A DNA stretch of 64,000 nt from Hankyongella sp964404985 (GTDB lineage Bacteria; Pseudomonadota; Alphaproteobacteria; Sphingomonadales; Sphingomonadaceae), in assembly GCA_964404985.1 (NCBI GenBank), contig CAYOMD010000012.1, positions 5,201-69,200 on the forward strand. The letters run 5' to 3'. The notes beneath the pieces were generated by a model. It had not been told where the DNA came from. It saw only the letters and a list, made by a program, of their open reading frames with translations, and did not search any database. Numbering within the stretch: the stretch's first letter is position 1; each line of letters starts with the position of its first letter. A program made the translations under genes and the position numbers. Positions 23,144-32,364 of this stretch are shown piece by piece.

Positions 23144-24814
23144 ATGAAGAACGAGACGGCCAGGCCGGATATCGGCTTGCCAGAGAACATGCAGCCCATG
23201 CCGGTGCAGATGATTCTGGAACAATCAGCCAGGCGCGCACCGCAGCAGCCCTACCTCGATTTCCTGGGACGCGTTTACACTTACGGTGACATTAACGCGC
23301 AGGCAGACCGGGTTGCCGCCGGGCTGCAGGCCATGGGCCTCGCCAAGGGGGACCGTGTCGGCCTGTTCCTGCCCAACTGCCCGCAGTATGTGGTGTTCTA
23401 TTACGGGATCCTGAGAGCCGGCGGCACGGTGGTGAATTTCTCGCCGCTCTACTCGACGCACGAGCTGATCCACCAGGTCGAGGATAGCCAGACCGATTTC
23501 ATGGTCTGCCTCGATCTGGCCGCCCTTTACGACACCATCAACGCGGTGCTGGAGGCAAGCCGGCTGAAGGCACTGATCGTCTGCAGTTTTGCAGATGCCT
23601 TGCCGGTTGCGGCACGCTGGGCATTCCGGGTCGCCAAGCGGCAGCTGGTGGCCAAGGTCAAACCCTGCGCGCGACGTATCCCGGCCCAGCGCCTGCTTCG
23701 CCACACGGGGCCGTATGAGCAGCGGCCGGTCGACCTGACGGAAGATATCGCCATGCTGCAATACACCGGTGGCACCACCGGTGTGCCCAAGGGGGCCATG
23801 CTCAGCCATGCCAACGTCAGTATGGCGACCCAGCAGGCAGTCGGTGCCCAGGGTGGAATCGCATTCGGGGCCGAGCGCATGCTCGGGGCGCTGCCCTTCT
23901 TTCATATTTTTGCCAGCGTCTCGGTCCTCAACGGCATGACCCTGTGCGGCGGCCTGATCGCCATCCTGCCCAAGTTCGAGCTGAAGGGGGCCCTGGCGCT
24001 CATCAAGCGCCACCGGATTACCTTCATGCCAGGCGTGCCGACCATGTTTCAGGCGCTGCTGAATGCCGATGCGGAATCGCTCTCCGTCATGAAGTCCGTG
24101 CGCGTCTCCATCTCAGGCGGTGCGCCGATGGCTGTCGAGCTCAAACGCAAGTTCGAGGCAACCAGCGGCGGTATCATCCTCGAGGGCTACGGTCTCACCG
24201 AAAGTACGGGCATTGCATCGGTCAATCCGTATCATGGTGCCAACAAGGCTGGCTCTGTCGGGGTCCCGGTGCCAGGCACCGAGGTGGTGATCGTCGACAA
24301 GGAAGATCCCGGTCGTATCCTCCCGCACGGAGAAACCGGGGAAATCTGCCTGCGCGGACCGCAGGTCATGCGCGGCTACTGGCGACGGCCGGAGGCGACG
24401 GCTGCCGTGCTCGGCCATGGCTATCTGCAGACCGGTGACGTTGGCTACCTCGATCCGGACGGCTATCTGTTCATCGTCGACCGCCTGAAGGACATGATCA
24501 ACGTGGGGGGCTTCAAGGTCTTCCCCCGCATGATCGAGGAAGCACTCTACGAGCATGGCAGCGTGCTGGAGGCGAGCGTGATCGGCGTTGCCGACGAATA
24601 TCTCGGCCAGCGCCCGAAGGCGTTCGTCGTCTTGAATGCTGACGCCCGCGGCCATGTGACCGCTGATGACCTGAAGGCCTATCTCAAGACCCGCATCGGC
24701 AAGCACGAGCAACCGGCCAGCATCGAGTTGCGCGACAGCCTGCCCAAGACCATGATCGGCAAGCTCTCCAAGAAGGAGCTTATTGCCGAGGAAAATGCCG
24801 CCACAGCGCACTAA
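23144..24814 (+). CDS. fadD: Long-chain fatty-acid–CoA ligase
   Basis: This 556-residue ANL-superfamily enzyme activates fatty acids to acyl-CoA with ATP. The P-loop YTGGTTGVPKGAMLSH, the EGYGLTESTG motif, TGDVGYLDPDGY and the C-terminal lysine in KTMIGKLSKKEL are all present. The strong ribosome site GGGAGGAGG precedes the ATG. It is part of the rightward unit and supplies substrate to the dehydrogenase encoded leftward. Confidence 0.93.
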   Translation: MKNETARPDIGLPENMQPMPVQMILEQSARRAPQQPYLDFLGRVYTYGDINAQADRVAAGLQAMGLAKGDRVGLFLPNCPQYVVFYYGILRAGGTVVNFSPLYSTHELIHQVEDSQTDFMVCLDLAALYDTINAVLEASRLKALIVCSFADALPVAARWAFRVAKRQLVAKVKPCARRIPAQRLLRHTGPYEQRPVDLTEDIAMLQYTGGTTGVPKGAMLSHANVSMATQQAVGAQGGIAFGAERMLGALPFFHIFASVSVLNGMTLCGGLIAILPKFELKGALALIKRHRITFMPGVPTMFQALLNADAESLSVMKSVRVSISGGAPMAVELKRKFEATSGGIILEGYGLTESTGIASVNPYHGANKAGSVGVPVPGTEVVIVDKEDPGRILPHGETGEICLRGPQVMRGYWRRPEATAAVLGHGYLQTGDVGYLDPDGYLFIVDRLKDMINVGGFKVFPRMIEEALYEHGSVLEASVIGVADEYLGQRPKAFVVLNADARGHVTADDLKAYLKTRIGKHEQPASIELRDSLPKTMIGKLSKKELIAEENAATAH

Positions 24815-24826
24815 GGAGTCCATGGC

Positions 24827-25600
24827 ATGACCGACCACATTCTGACCCAGCAGCAAGACGGTGTTCTGCACATCGTCCTGCAGCGCCCGGAGAAAAAGAA
24901 CGCCCTGACCAACGCCATGTACGCGGCGATCGCCGATGCCCTGGAGGCCGCGCAGACGGATCCGGGCGTGCGTGTTGTCCTGTTCAGGGCCGAGGGCGAC
25001 TGCTTCTCGGCCGGCAATGACATCATGGACTTCGCCAGTGTCGCGACATCGGCGCCAGACTTCGCATCCCTGCCGGTCACGCGCGTGCTGAAGGCGCTGG
25101 CCTTTGCGGAAAAGCCGCTGGTCGCGGCGGTGCACGGTGCGGCTGTCGGCATCGGCACGACGCTGCTTCTGCACTGCGATCTGGTCTATGTGGCGGAAGA
25201 CGCGCAGTTGTCGACGCCGTTCATCAACCTGGCGCTGGTGCCGGAGGCGGCCTCCAGCCTGCTCATGCCGGCACGTATTGGCCATGTCCGTTCTTATGCC
25301 ATGTTTGCGCTCGGGGAGAAGCTGAGCGGCGTTGAGGCCGTGCGGCTGGGCCTCGCCAATGCCGCCGTCCCCGCCGACCAGCTTGCCGAGACGGCGCTGA
25401 CTGCAGCCCGTGCGCTCACCCAGCGCCCGCCTGAGGCGCTGCGCCTCTCCAAGCGGTTGATGCGCGATGCCGAAACCTATGCCCGTATCATGGATATCGA
25501 GGGCGCACAGTTCATGGCCCGCCTGCGGTCACCGGAAGCGCAGGAAGCCTTTGCAGCCTTCCTGCAACGCCGTACACCAGATTTCACAAAATTCGCCTGA
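24827..25600 (+). CDS. Enoyl-CoA hydratase/isomerase family protein
   Basis: This 257-residue crotonase-fold protein has NAMYAA, the oxyanion segment GDCFSAGNDIMDF, and the second one near AAVHGAAVGIGTTLLLH. PEAASSLLMPARIGH replaces the catalytic glutamates in a way typical of isomerase-like or ECI2-type members. The exact reaction is uncertain. It starts 12 bp after fadD and is probably translated from the same message. Confidence 0.88.
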   Translation: MTDHILTQQQDGVLHIVLQRPEKKNALTNAMYAAIADALEAAQTDPGVRVVLFRAEGDCFSAGNDIMDFASVATSAPDFASLPVTRVLKALAFAEKPLVAAVHGAAVGIGTTLLLHCDLVYVAEDAQLSTPFINLALVPEAASSLLMPARIGHVRSYAMFALGEKLSGVEAVRLGLANAAVPADQLAETALTAARALTQRPPEALRLSKRLMRDAETYARIMDIEGAQFMARLRSPEAQEAFAAFLQRRTPDFTKFA

Positions 25601-25614
25601 GGGGAGAGAAACCA

Positions 25615-26481
25615 ATGAGCCTTGCCAACAAAACCCTGTTCATCACCGGTGCCAGCCGCGGCATCGGCCTGGCGATTGCCCTGCGCGCCGCGCGCGACGG
25701 GGCCAATGTCGCGATTGCCGCCAAGACATCCGAGCCGCACAAGCACCTGCCCGGCACCGTCTATTCGGCGGCAGCCGAAATCGAGGCGGCGGGCGGCAAG
25801 GCATTGCCACTGATCGTCGATGTGCGCGACGAGGAGTCGGTGCTGCGGGCGGTCGCCCAGACCGTCGAGACCTTCGGCGGGATCGACATTTGCGTCAACA
25901 ACGCATCGGCAATCAGTCTGAGCGGAACCGAGGCCACCGAGATGAAGCGCTATGACCTGATGCACCAGGTCAACACGCGCGGCACCTTTCTGGTCTCCAA
26001 GGCCTGCGTGCCGCACCTGCGCAAGGCCGAGAATCCACATGTGCTCATGATGTCGCCGCCGCTGGACATGAACGCCAAGTGGTTTGCGCCGCACGTCGCC
26101 TACACCATGGCGAAGTTCGGCATGTCGCAATGTGTGCTCGGCATGTCTGGCGAGTTCCGCAAGGACAGGATCGCGTTCAACGCCCTGTGGCCGCGCACCA
26201 CCATAGCGACCGCGGCGGTGCAGTTTGCCTTGCTGGGTGACGAGGGCATCCGCAAGAGCCGTACCGCCGACATTCTGGCCGATGCCGCCTATGAGATTTT
26301 CCACGAGCCATCGGCCAGCTTCACCGGCAACTTCCTGATCGATGACACCTACCTGACGAGCAAGGGCGTCACCGATTTCGACAAATACCGGGTCGACCCG
26401 ACCCAGCCCCTGCTGCCGGACTTCTTCGTGCCCGAGGACATGCCGCCGCCGCCGGGCGTGCGTTTTGATCCAGTCGCCTGA
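25615..26481 (+). CDS. SDR oxidoreductase (HSDL2-like)
   Basis: This 288-residue short-chain dehydrogenase has the NAD(P) loop TGASRGIGLAIALRAA, the NNAS motif, the serine in LMMSPPLDM, and YTMAKFGM with the catalytic Tyr and Lys. The long C-terminal tail resembles HSDL2-type SDRs linked to lipid metabolism. It ends the rightward acyl-CoA unit, 14 bp after the hydratase. Confidence 0.88.
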   Translation: MSLANKTLFITGASRGIGLAIALRAARDGANVAIAAKTSEPHKHLPGTVYSAAAEIEAAGGKALPLIVDVRDEESVLRAVAQTVETFGGIDICVNNASAISLSGTEATEMKRYDLMHQVNTRGTFLVSKACVPHLRKAENPHVLMMSPPLDMNAKWFAPHVAYTMAKFGMSQCVLGMSGEFRKDRIAFNALWPRTTIATAAVQFALLGDEGIRKSRTADILADAAYEIFHEPSASFTGNFLIDDTYLTSKGVTDFDKYRVDPTQPLLPDFFVPEDMPPPPGVRFDPVA

Positions 26482-26544
26482 ACCGCGCTTTGCGTCCCGA
26501 GCGGGGAATGTGTAACGGGGTTTTCCGTTCACGGAACCACCGCA

Positions 26545-27939
26545 ATGCTGAACCACACCTCGCCTGAAGCTGACCCCGCACCCGGGTCAGCGCTTCTGAC
26601 GCGCCTGCACACCGAGACGGCGACCCTGCTGCGGCTGGCGTGGCCGATGATGATCGCGCAGGCGAGCCGCATGGGCCTGAATGTCATCGATGCCGTCATG
26701 GTCGGGCAGGCGAGCACGCAGGAGCTGGCCTACCTCGGGATGGGCCGTGCGCTCAACTGGGTGGCGGTGATCGCCGGGATCGGGCTGATGGCGGGGATCA
26801 CCGTCTTCACCTCGCGGGCAGTCGGCGCGGGCGATCCGCGCCGGTGCGGCGATGTCATGCGCCAGGGCCTGCTCTATGCGGCGGTTCTCGGGGCGGTGCT
26901 GACGGCCCTGGTGCTGCTGCTGGCGCGCCCGGCGCTTACGCTCGCGGGGGTCGCGCCGGACCTGGCGGACGGCGGTGTCGCGTTCAGCACCATGATCACG
27001 CTCGGCTACGTCCCGACCATGGTCGGCTCGGCTGCCTTCTTCTTCCTGCAGGGGATCGGGCGCCCGAAGCCGGGCATGATCATCATCACGGCGGCGCTGC
27101 CGCTCAATGTGCTGCTCAACTGGGTGTTCATCACCGGCAATCTGGGAGCACCGGCGATGGGCGCGACCGGGGCGGCACTCGCGACCACGCTGGCCGTGAC
27201 GCTGACGACCGTGATCGTGCTGCTGTACCTGCGCTGGATGCCGGATGCAGATCGCTACGGGGTGCGGGATGCCGGCTGGCGTCGTGCCTGGCGCGAGGGG
27301 CGGGCGCTGCGCCGGTTCGGGTTTGCGCCGGGTCTGGCGACCATGCTTGACCTGCTGGGCCTCAACATCCTCGCGGTCTGGGCCGGGCGTTTTGGCGCGC
27401 CGACTGCGGCAGCCTTCCAGATTCTGCTCTCGGTGCATCTGGTGGTGCTGATCGTCGGCATGAGCCTTGCCATGGCGGCCTCGGTGCGGGTCGGCAATGC
27501 CTACGGCGCTCAGGCGTGGCGGGAAATCGGCCTGCGTGCCTGGCTGGCGACCGGCCTGACCCTCTGTGCCATGGCGGTACTGGTGGTGCTGATCTACCCC
27601 AACCTGCCGCTCGCCATCCTGCCGTTCCAGCCGGACGCCGTAACCGCGACGGAAGCGCTGGCACAGTTGCGCGCCTTCGTGCCGTTCATGCTGTTCGACG
27701 GCGTTGCCTTTGTGCTGATGCTGTCCCTGCGTGCCGCAGGCGACCCGCTGATGGCCTCCGTCCTCCAGATCGCGGGCTACCTCGGGGTGGCGGTCGGGGC
27801 TGCGGCAATACTGGTCGTCAGCTTCGGCCTCGGTGGTGTCGGCCTCGCGCTGGCGTTCGGCATCGGCATGCTGGTCACCGCGCTCGCTATGGCCTGGCGC
27901 TTCCAGCTTGTCGCCACGCGGCTGGCACGGCGGTCTTGA
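26545..27939 (+). CDS. MATE-family multidrug/sodium antiporter
   Basis: This 464-residue protein has twelve hydrophobic segments in two similar halves. The N-terminal motif LLRLAWPMMIAQASRMGLNV and VDAVMVGQ-like IDAVMVGQAS are typical MATE sequences. It exports cationic compounds across the inner membrane using Na+ or H+ gradients; the substrate is unknown. It is 15 bp upstream of folB, likely co-transcribed. Confidence 0.9.
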   Translation: MLNHTSPEADPAPGSALLTRLHTETATLLRLAWPMMIAQASRMGLNVIDAVMVGQASTQELAYLGMGRALNWVAVIAGIGLMAGITVFTSRAVGAGDPRRCGDVMRQGLLYAAVLGAVLTALVLLLARPALTLAGVAPDLADGGVAFSTMITLGYVPTMVGSAAFFFLQGIGRPKPGMIIITAALPLNVLLNWVFITGNLGAPAMGATGAALATTLAVTLTTVIVLLYLRWMPDADRYGVRDAGWRRAWREGRALRRFGFAPGLATMLDLLGLNILAVWAGRFGAPTAAAFQILLSVHLVVLIVGMSLAMAASVRVGNAYGAQAWREIGLRAWLATGLTLCAMAVLVVLIYPNLPLAILPFQPDAVTATEALAQLRAFVPFMLFDGVAFVLMLSLRAAGDPLMASVLQIAGYLGVAVGAAAILVVSFGLGGVGLALAFGIGMLVTALAMAWRFQLVATRLARRS

Positions 27940-27954
27940 CGCGGTCGTTGGGGC

Positions 27955-28386
27955 ATGGTGTGGGCGGGCATGGATGATGCCGCCCGCCCGCCACTGCCCG
28001 ACACTGACGCCTATGCGCCGCCTGCGGTGACACCGGCGCGCTACACGCTGTTCCTGGAGGAGTATCAGGTGCAGGCGCGCATCGGTATCCATGCCGCCGA
28101 GAAGCGCGGCCGCCAGCCGCTCAGTGTCAGTGTCACGCTCGAGGTCGCGGCCTGCTCCGATGCGGATGCGATCGACGCCGTGGTCGACTATGAGGCGATC
28201 GTCGCCCACATCGATGCACTGGTGGCAGACCGGCACTACAACCTGCAGGAAAGCTTCTGCCGCGAGCTGATCGCCCGTTGCCGGGCCATGGCGCATGTGT
28301 TCGCCGTCAGCGTCACCACCCGCAAGACGGCGGTCTATCCGAACGCGCGCGCTGTGGGCTGCACCATGCACTGGCGTGCCGGTTAA
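27955..28386 (+). CDS. folB: Dihydroneopterin aldolase-like protein
   Basis: This protein of 143 residues or fewer contains the T-fold pattern VQARIGIHAAEKRGRQPL, then VDYEAIV and a C-terminal beta strand TRKTAVYPNARAVG. This is the FolB family, which converts dihydroneopterin to hydroxymethyldihydropterin in folate synthesis. The ATG at 27970 is an alternative start; neither start has a clear ribosome site. It lies between a MATE exporter and the AceE-like gene, without other folate genes. Confidence 0.82.
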   Translation: MVWAGMDDAARPPLPDTDAYAPPAVTPARYTLFLEEYQVQARIGIHAAEKRGRQPLSVSVTLEVAACSDADAIDAVVDYEAIVAHIDALVADRHYNLQESFCRELIARCRAMAHVFAVSVTTRKTAVYPNARAVGCTMHWRAG

Positions 28387-28449
28387 GCGGCGATGGCGCG
28401 GGACTGCATCTTGCGCTAGACGGCAAGAAAACACCACTCTGAGGTCGCC

Positions 28450-30798
28450 ATGCCCGCCACGAAACGCCGTGCCACACCGACCATCGACCCGGACCTGGTC
28501 GCCAGCCTGGGCGCGCTGGAGGTCCGGCTGCGCTGGCTAGCCGCCTGGACCATCCACACCGCCAACCACCTGCGCGAGAGCCGTGACGGCCTGAAGGTCG
28601 GCGGGCACCAGGCATCCTGCGCGTCGATCACCGCGATCATGGCCGCACTGTATTTCCATGCGCTCAAGCCCAATGACCGGGTGGCGGTGAAGCCGCACGC
28701 AGGGCCGGTGCTGCATGCGATCCACTATCTGCTCGGCCAGCAGAACCTCGCGCAGTTGCAGGCGTTTCGCGGCTTCAAGGGCGCGCAGAGCTACCCCAGC
28801 CGCACCAAGGACCAAATCCCGGTCGACTTTTCCACCGGTTCGGTCGGGCTCGGCGTGGCGATCACCGCCTTTGCATCGCTGGTGCAGGATTATCTGATCG
28901 CGCGCGGCCAGCTGGCGGAAGCCGACACCGGCCGCATGATCGCGCTGATGGGTGATGCCGAGCTGGACGAAGGCAACATCTACGAGTGCCTGATTGAGGC
29001 CTACAAGCACGACATCCGGAACTGCTGGTGGATCGTCGACTACAACCGCCAGAGCCTGGATGCGACCACCGCCGACCGCATGTTCCGCCGGTTCGACGAC
29101 ATCTTCGAGACCTGCGGCTGGCGCGTGCTGACCCTGAAGTACGGCAAGGTGCTGCGCGCCGCCTTCGCACGGCCGGGCGGCAAAGCACTCGAGCGCTGGA
29201 TCGAGAATTGCCCCAACGCGGACTATGCCGCCCTCACCTACCAGGGCGGGGCGGTGTGGCGCACGCGTCTGCTCGCCGATATCGGGCAGGAACCGGGTGT
29301 GGCGAACCTGCTGGCCGCCTATGACGACGATGCGCTGGCCAAGCTGATGACTGGGCTTGGCGGCCACTGCATCGAGACCCTGCTGGAGGCGTTTGCCAGT
29401 GCGCAGGACGACACGCCGACGCTCTTCATCGCCTATACCATCAAGGGCTATGGGCTGCCGTTCCAGGGCCATAAGGACAACCATTCCGGGTTGATGACCC
29501 CGTCCCAGATTGCGGAGCTGCGCACGAGCCTCGGCATTGCCGAGGGGGCAGAGTGGGCACCGCTCGCCGGGCTTGGGGACAATGCAGCAGCGCAGGTGCA
29601 GGCCTTCCTGGACGCCGCGCCCATCCGCGCCAAAGCCGGGGACCGGCCCTATTCGGCGGTGCCGGTCCCGGTGCGACTGCCGGTGCCGGAGCAGGCTGAG
29701 CAGTCAACCCAGGCGGCGTTCGGGCGCATTCTGCTGGAGATCGCCAAGTCCGGGCATCCGCTGGCCGAGCGGATTGTCACCACCTCGCCGGATGTCACCG
29801 TCTCGACCAATCTCGGGGCCTGGGTGAACCAGCGCGGGCTGTTCCGCCGGCGCGACTTCGCGGATGTGTTCCAGCAGGCGCGCATCCCCAGTGCCCAGAA
29901 GTGGGCGGGCGCACCGGCCGGGCAGCATATCGAGCTGGGCATCGCCGAGCACAACCTGTTCCTGATGCTGGCCGCGCTCGGTCTTGCCGGGCCGCTGTTC
30001 GGCAGCCGGCTGCTGCCGATCGGCACAGTGTACGATCCGTTCATTGCCCGCGGCCTCGATTGCCTGAACTACGCCTGTTACCAGGATGCCCGGTTCCTGC
30101 TGGTGGCAACGCCGTCCGGCCTGACACTCGGGCCGGAAGGCGGGGCGCACCAGTCGATCAACACGCCGCTGATCGGCATGGGCCAGCCGGGGCTCACCGC
30201 CTACGAGCCGGCATATGCCGACGAACTGGCCTTGATCATGGCCCATGCGTTCCAGCACATGCAGGCCCCTGACGGCGGCTCGGTCTATCTTCGCCTCAGC
30301 ACCCGCACCATCCCGCAGATCGCGCGCCCGGAGAGTGGCTGGGAGGAGGACGCGCTGGCCGGCGGCTACTGGCTGAAGCACCCGGGGCCGGCCGCAGATG
30401 CCGCAATCGTTGCGACCGGCGCGATTCTGCCTGAAGCGCTGGACGCCTGGGCGCAGCTTGCCGACGACCTGCCGGGGCTGGGCTTGCTCAACGTCACCTC
30501 GGCCGATTTGCTGCATCGTGGCTGGAGTGCGGCCCGTGCGGCACGCAGCCAGGGCGGCCCGGCGGTGCAGAGCCACGTCGAGCGCCTGCTGGCGGCCCTT
30601 GGCCCGCAGGCCGGGCTGGTGACGGTGCTGGATGGCTCGCCCGCGGCCCTGTCGTGGCTTGGCGGCGTGCGCGGTCAGAAGGTGTCACCGCTGGGGCTGG
30701 ACCGCTTCGGCCAGACCGGCGACCTGCCCGATCTCTTCCGGGAGTACCGGCTGGACGCCAACGCCATCATCGATGCCGCTGCCGAGCTATTTCTATAA
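28450..30798 (+). CDS. Transketolase-family, AceE-like 2-oxoacid dehydrogenase E1
   Basis: This 782-residue thiamine-diphosphate enzyme carries AceE-type segments: LKVGGHQASCASITAIM, AVKPHAGPVLHAIHYLLGQ, GAQSYPSRTKD, STGSVGLG, and the TPP/Mg motif GDAELDEGNIYE through NRQSLD. A central pyrimidine-binding domain and a C-terminal transketolase domain follow. This is the homodimeric E1 lineage (pyruvate dehydrogenase type). E. coli AceE is about 885 residues, so this is a shorter relative. No E2 or E3 gene is in the window, so the real substrate is open. Confidence 0.85.
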   Translation: MPATKRRATPTIDPDLVASLGALEVRLRWLAAWTIHTANHLRESRDGLKVGGHQASCASITAIMAALYFHALKPNDRVAVKPHAGPVLHAIHYLLGQQNLAQLQAFRGFKGAQSYPSRTKDQIPVDFSTGSVGLGVAITAFASLVQDYLIARGQLAEADTGRMIALMGDAELDEGNIYECLIEAYKHDIRNCWWIVDYNRQSLDATTADRMFRRFDDIFETCGWRVLTLKYGKVLRAAFARPGGKALERWIENCPNADYAALTYQGGAVWRTRLLADIGQEPGVANLLAAYDDDALAKLMTGLGGHCIETLLEAFASAQDDTPTLFIAYTIKGYGLPFQGHKDNHSGLMTPSQIAELRTSLGIAEGAEWAPLAGLGDNAAAQVQAFLDAAPIRAKAGDRPYSAVPVPVRLPVPEQAEQSTQAAFGRILLEIAKSGHPLAERIVTTSPDVTVSTNLGAWVNQRGLFRRRDFADVFQQARIPSAQKWAGAPAGQHIELGIAEHNLFLMLAALGLAGPLFGSRLLPIGTVYDPFIARGLDCLNYACYQDARFLLVATPSGLTLGPEGGAHQSINTPLIGMGQPGLTAYEPAYADELALIMAHAFQHMQAPDGGSVYLRLSTRTIPQIARPESGWEEDALAGGYWLKHPGPAADAAIVATGAILPEALDAWAQLADDLPGLGLLNVTSADLLHRGWSAARAARSQGGPAVQSHVERLLAALGPQAGLVTVLDGSPAALSWLGGVRGQKVSPLGLDRFGQTGDLPDLFREYRLDANAIIDAAAELFL

Positions 30799-30801
30799 CG
30801 A

Positions 30802-31398
30802 TTACTTTTCGAGTTCGGCCAGTCTGCGGGTTGCGGTGCCGACGACGACCCTGTGCGCGGCCTGGGCGTCTTCGATCATCTTCAGGGCCTCACCGGTCTC
30901 CCGCAGCGGGCCGGCGACCGGATGCCCATTGACGGCCAGCATTGCCAGTTCACCCGCCAGCTTTTCCGCATTGCCATGCAGCGAATCGAAGCGGCTGGCG
31001 GCATTGTTGAGGCGCGAGAGTTCGATTTGCGCTTTGGACTGCGCGGCAGCATCCGGGTTCTCGGCGAGGGCCTCCAGTGCCGCTTCAAGGGCTGCACCCT
31101 GGCGGGTCCAGCGGACCAGAGCGGACTCCAGATCCTTTTCCAGAAGGCCGGCCTCGCTGCTGCTCTGGCGCAGGTCCGGGATCATCGCGTTCGGGTCCAT
31201 GGCGGCATCCGGTGCAGCCATCTGCTCGTTGAGCCGGCTGGTCATGGCACGCTCTTCCGGGGTCAGCAGTGACGGCCATGGCGCATCCGCACCCGGTTGC
31301 ACAGCGACACTCAGGCGTGGGTCGACAGATGGCTGTGGCGCGCTAGCACAGGCGCTCAGCAGCAAGAGGGTGGACGTCAGGGCAGTGCGGCAAACCAT
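30802..31398 (-). CDS. Hypothetical lipoprotein
   Basis: This 198-residue protein begins with a lipoprotein signal (MVCRTALTSTLLLLSAC), lipobox LLSAC, followed by a Pro/Ser linker. An alanine- and glutamate-rich helical body (about 60-190) looks like a coiled coil. I recognise no family. The frame continues upstream of 31398 but that part lacks a lipobox. It is convergent with the AceE-like gene (3 bp apart). Confidence 0.7.
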   Translation of the reverse strand: MVCRTALTSTLLLLSACASAPQPSVDPRLSVAVQPGADAPWPSLLTPEERAMTSRLNEQMAAPDAAMDPNAMIPDLRQSSSEAGLLEKDLESALVRWTRQGAALEAALEALAENPDAAAQSKAQIELSRLNNAASRFDSLHGNAEKLAGELAMLAVNGHPVAGPLRETGEALKMIEDAQAAHRVVVGTATRRLAELEK

Positions 31399-31533
31399 GG
31401 TGTCATGCTTACTGAGTCCGGCGGAAAGGGGAAGCAGGAATTGCACCACTTTGGTCATGGGATGCTGCACCGCATTAGGGCTTGCGTGTGTGGGCAAAAC
31501 TCCCTAGGTTCCCGGCCTCGCACCGGAAGGCCT

Positions 31534-31610
31534 GCGCTCGTAGCTCAGCTGGATAGAGCATCAGACTACGAATCTGAGGGTCAGGAGTTCGAATCTCTTC
31601 GAGCGCGCCA
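31534..31610 (+). tRNA. tRNA-Arg (anticodon ACG)
   Basis: A 77-nt cloverleaf is seen. The acceptor GCGCTCG pairs with CGAGCGC, the discriminator is G, and CCA is genome-encoded. The anticodon loop CTACGAA has ACG at 31568-31570, and the T arm has GTTCGAATC. Inosine at position 34 would let it read CGN codons. Its 3' end lies 11 bp from the convergent SIMPL gene, and I see no terminator. Confidence 0.97.
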
Positions 31611-31621
31611 TCCGGTGCCCA

Positions 31622-32341
31622 CTATTCCAATTCAAAGGTTATCGAGACAGTCGCTGTGCGGCTGATCTCGCCGGGCGCGAGCTCTGTGGTGGCGTCTGCG
31701 GGTGTTGCAGCGGCCATGCGCGCGGCTTTCAGGAACACCGGCTGCGGGGCCGATGCGCCGCCCTCTGCAATCGACAGGATACGCTTGACCTTGAGGTCGG
31801 CTGCCGCCGCATAAAGGTCCGCGCGGGTGCGGGCCATCCGCACGGCTTTTTGCCGTGCCTCATCCAGGGCCGCCTCGGGGTCGCTCAGGTCGAACGTCGG
31901 CCCGTTGATCTGGTTGACCCCGGCGGTGACCAGCGAGTCGAGCATCGCGCCGGCACTGTCCAGCTTGCGCAAGCGCAAGGTCAGGGTGTTGGTCGCCTGA
32001 TAACCGGTAAGCTTGGGCGTGTTACCCTGGCGATAGTCATATTGTGCATTCAACGACAGGCCGCTGGTCTGCATGTCCTTGTCGGCCACGCCGCGCTGCT
32101 TGAGGGTTGCGATGACGGCTGCCATCTTGCGGGCGTTATCGGCCATGGCAGCCTGCGCGGTCGCCGCGTCGGTCTGCACGCCGGCATTGATGATCGCAAG
32201 ATCCGGCGCGCGGGCGACATCTGCGCTCGCGTTCACCACCAGGGTCTGGAGCGGGGACATGTGGTGATCATCCTGCGCCTGGGCGGCTGCGGCGGCGACC
32301 AAGGCCAGGGGCGCAAGCATGAGCAGGCGTGCGAGCATCAT
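31622..32341 (-). CDS. SIMPL-domain (DUF541) exported protein
   Basis: This 239-residue protein has a Sec signal (MMLARLLMLAPLALVAAAAAQ) and a SIMPL domain. Seen motifs are LVVNASADVARAPDLAIINAGVQT-like N-terminal strands (about 30-55), GLSLNAQYDY, and a C-terminal SRTATVSITFELE strand. SIMPL proteins form periplasmic rings; the role is poorly known. GGAG lies just before ATG 32341. It is the last gene of the rsmI–gshB leftward run. Confidence 0.87.
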   Translation of the reverse strand: MMLARLLMLAPLALVAAAAAQAQDDHHMSPLQTLVVNASADVARAPDLAIINAGVQTDAATAQAAMADNARKMAAVIATLKQRGVADKDMQTSGLSLNAQYDYRQGNTPKLTGYQATNTLTLRLRKLDSAGAMLDSLVTAGVNQINGPTFDLSDPEAALDEARQKAVRMARTRADLYAAAADLKVKRILSIAEGGASAPQPVFLKAARMAAATPADATTELAPGEISRTATVSITFELE

Positions 32342-32364
32342 GTGTCTCCGATTAGAAGGGGCCG

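Noticed and set aside
31534..31622. Integration site at the tRNA-Arg gene
   Set aside because: No integrase, no duplicated tRNA 3' end and no composition change beside it.
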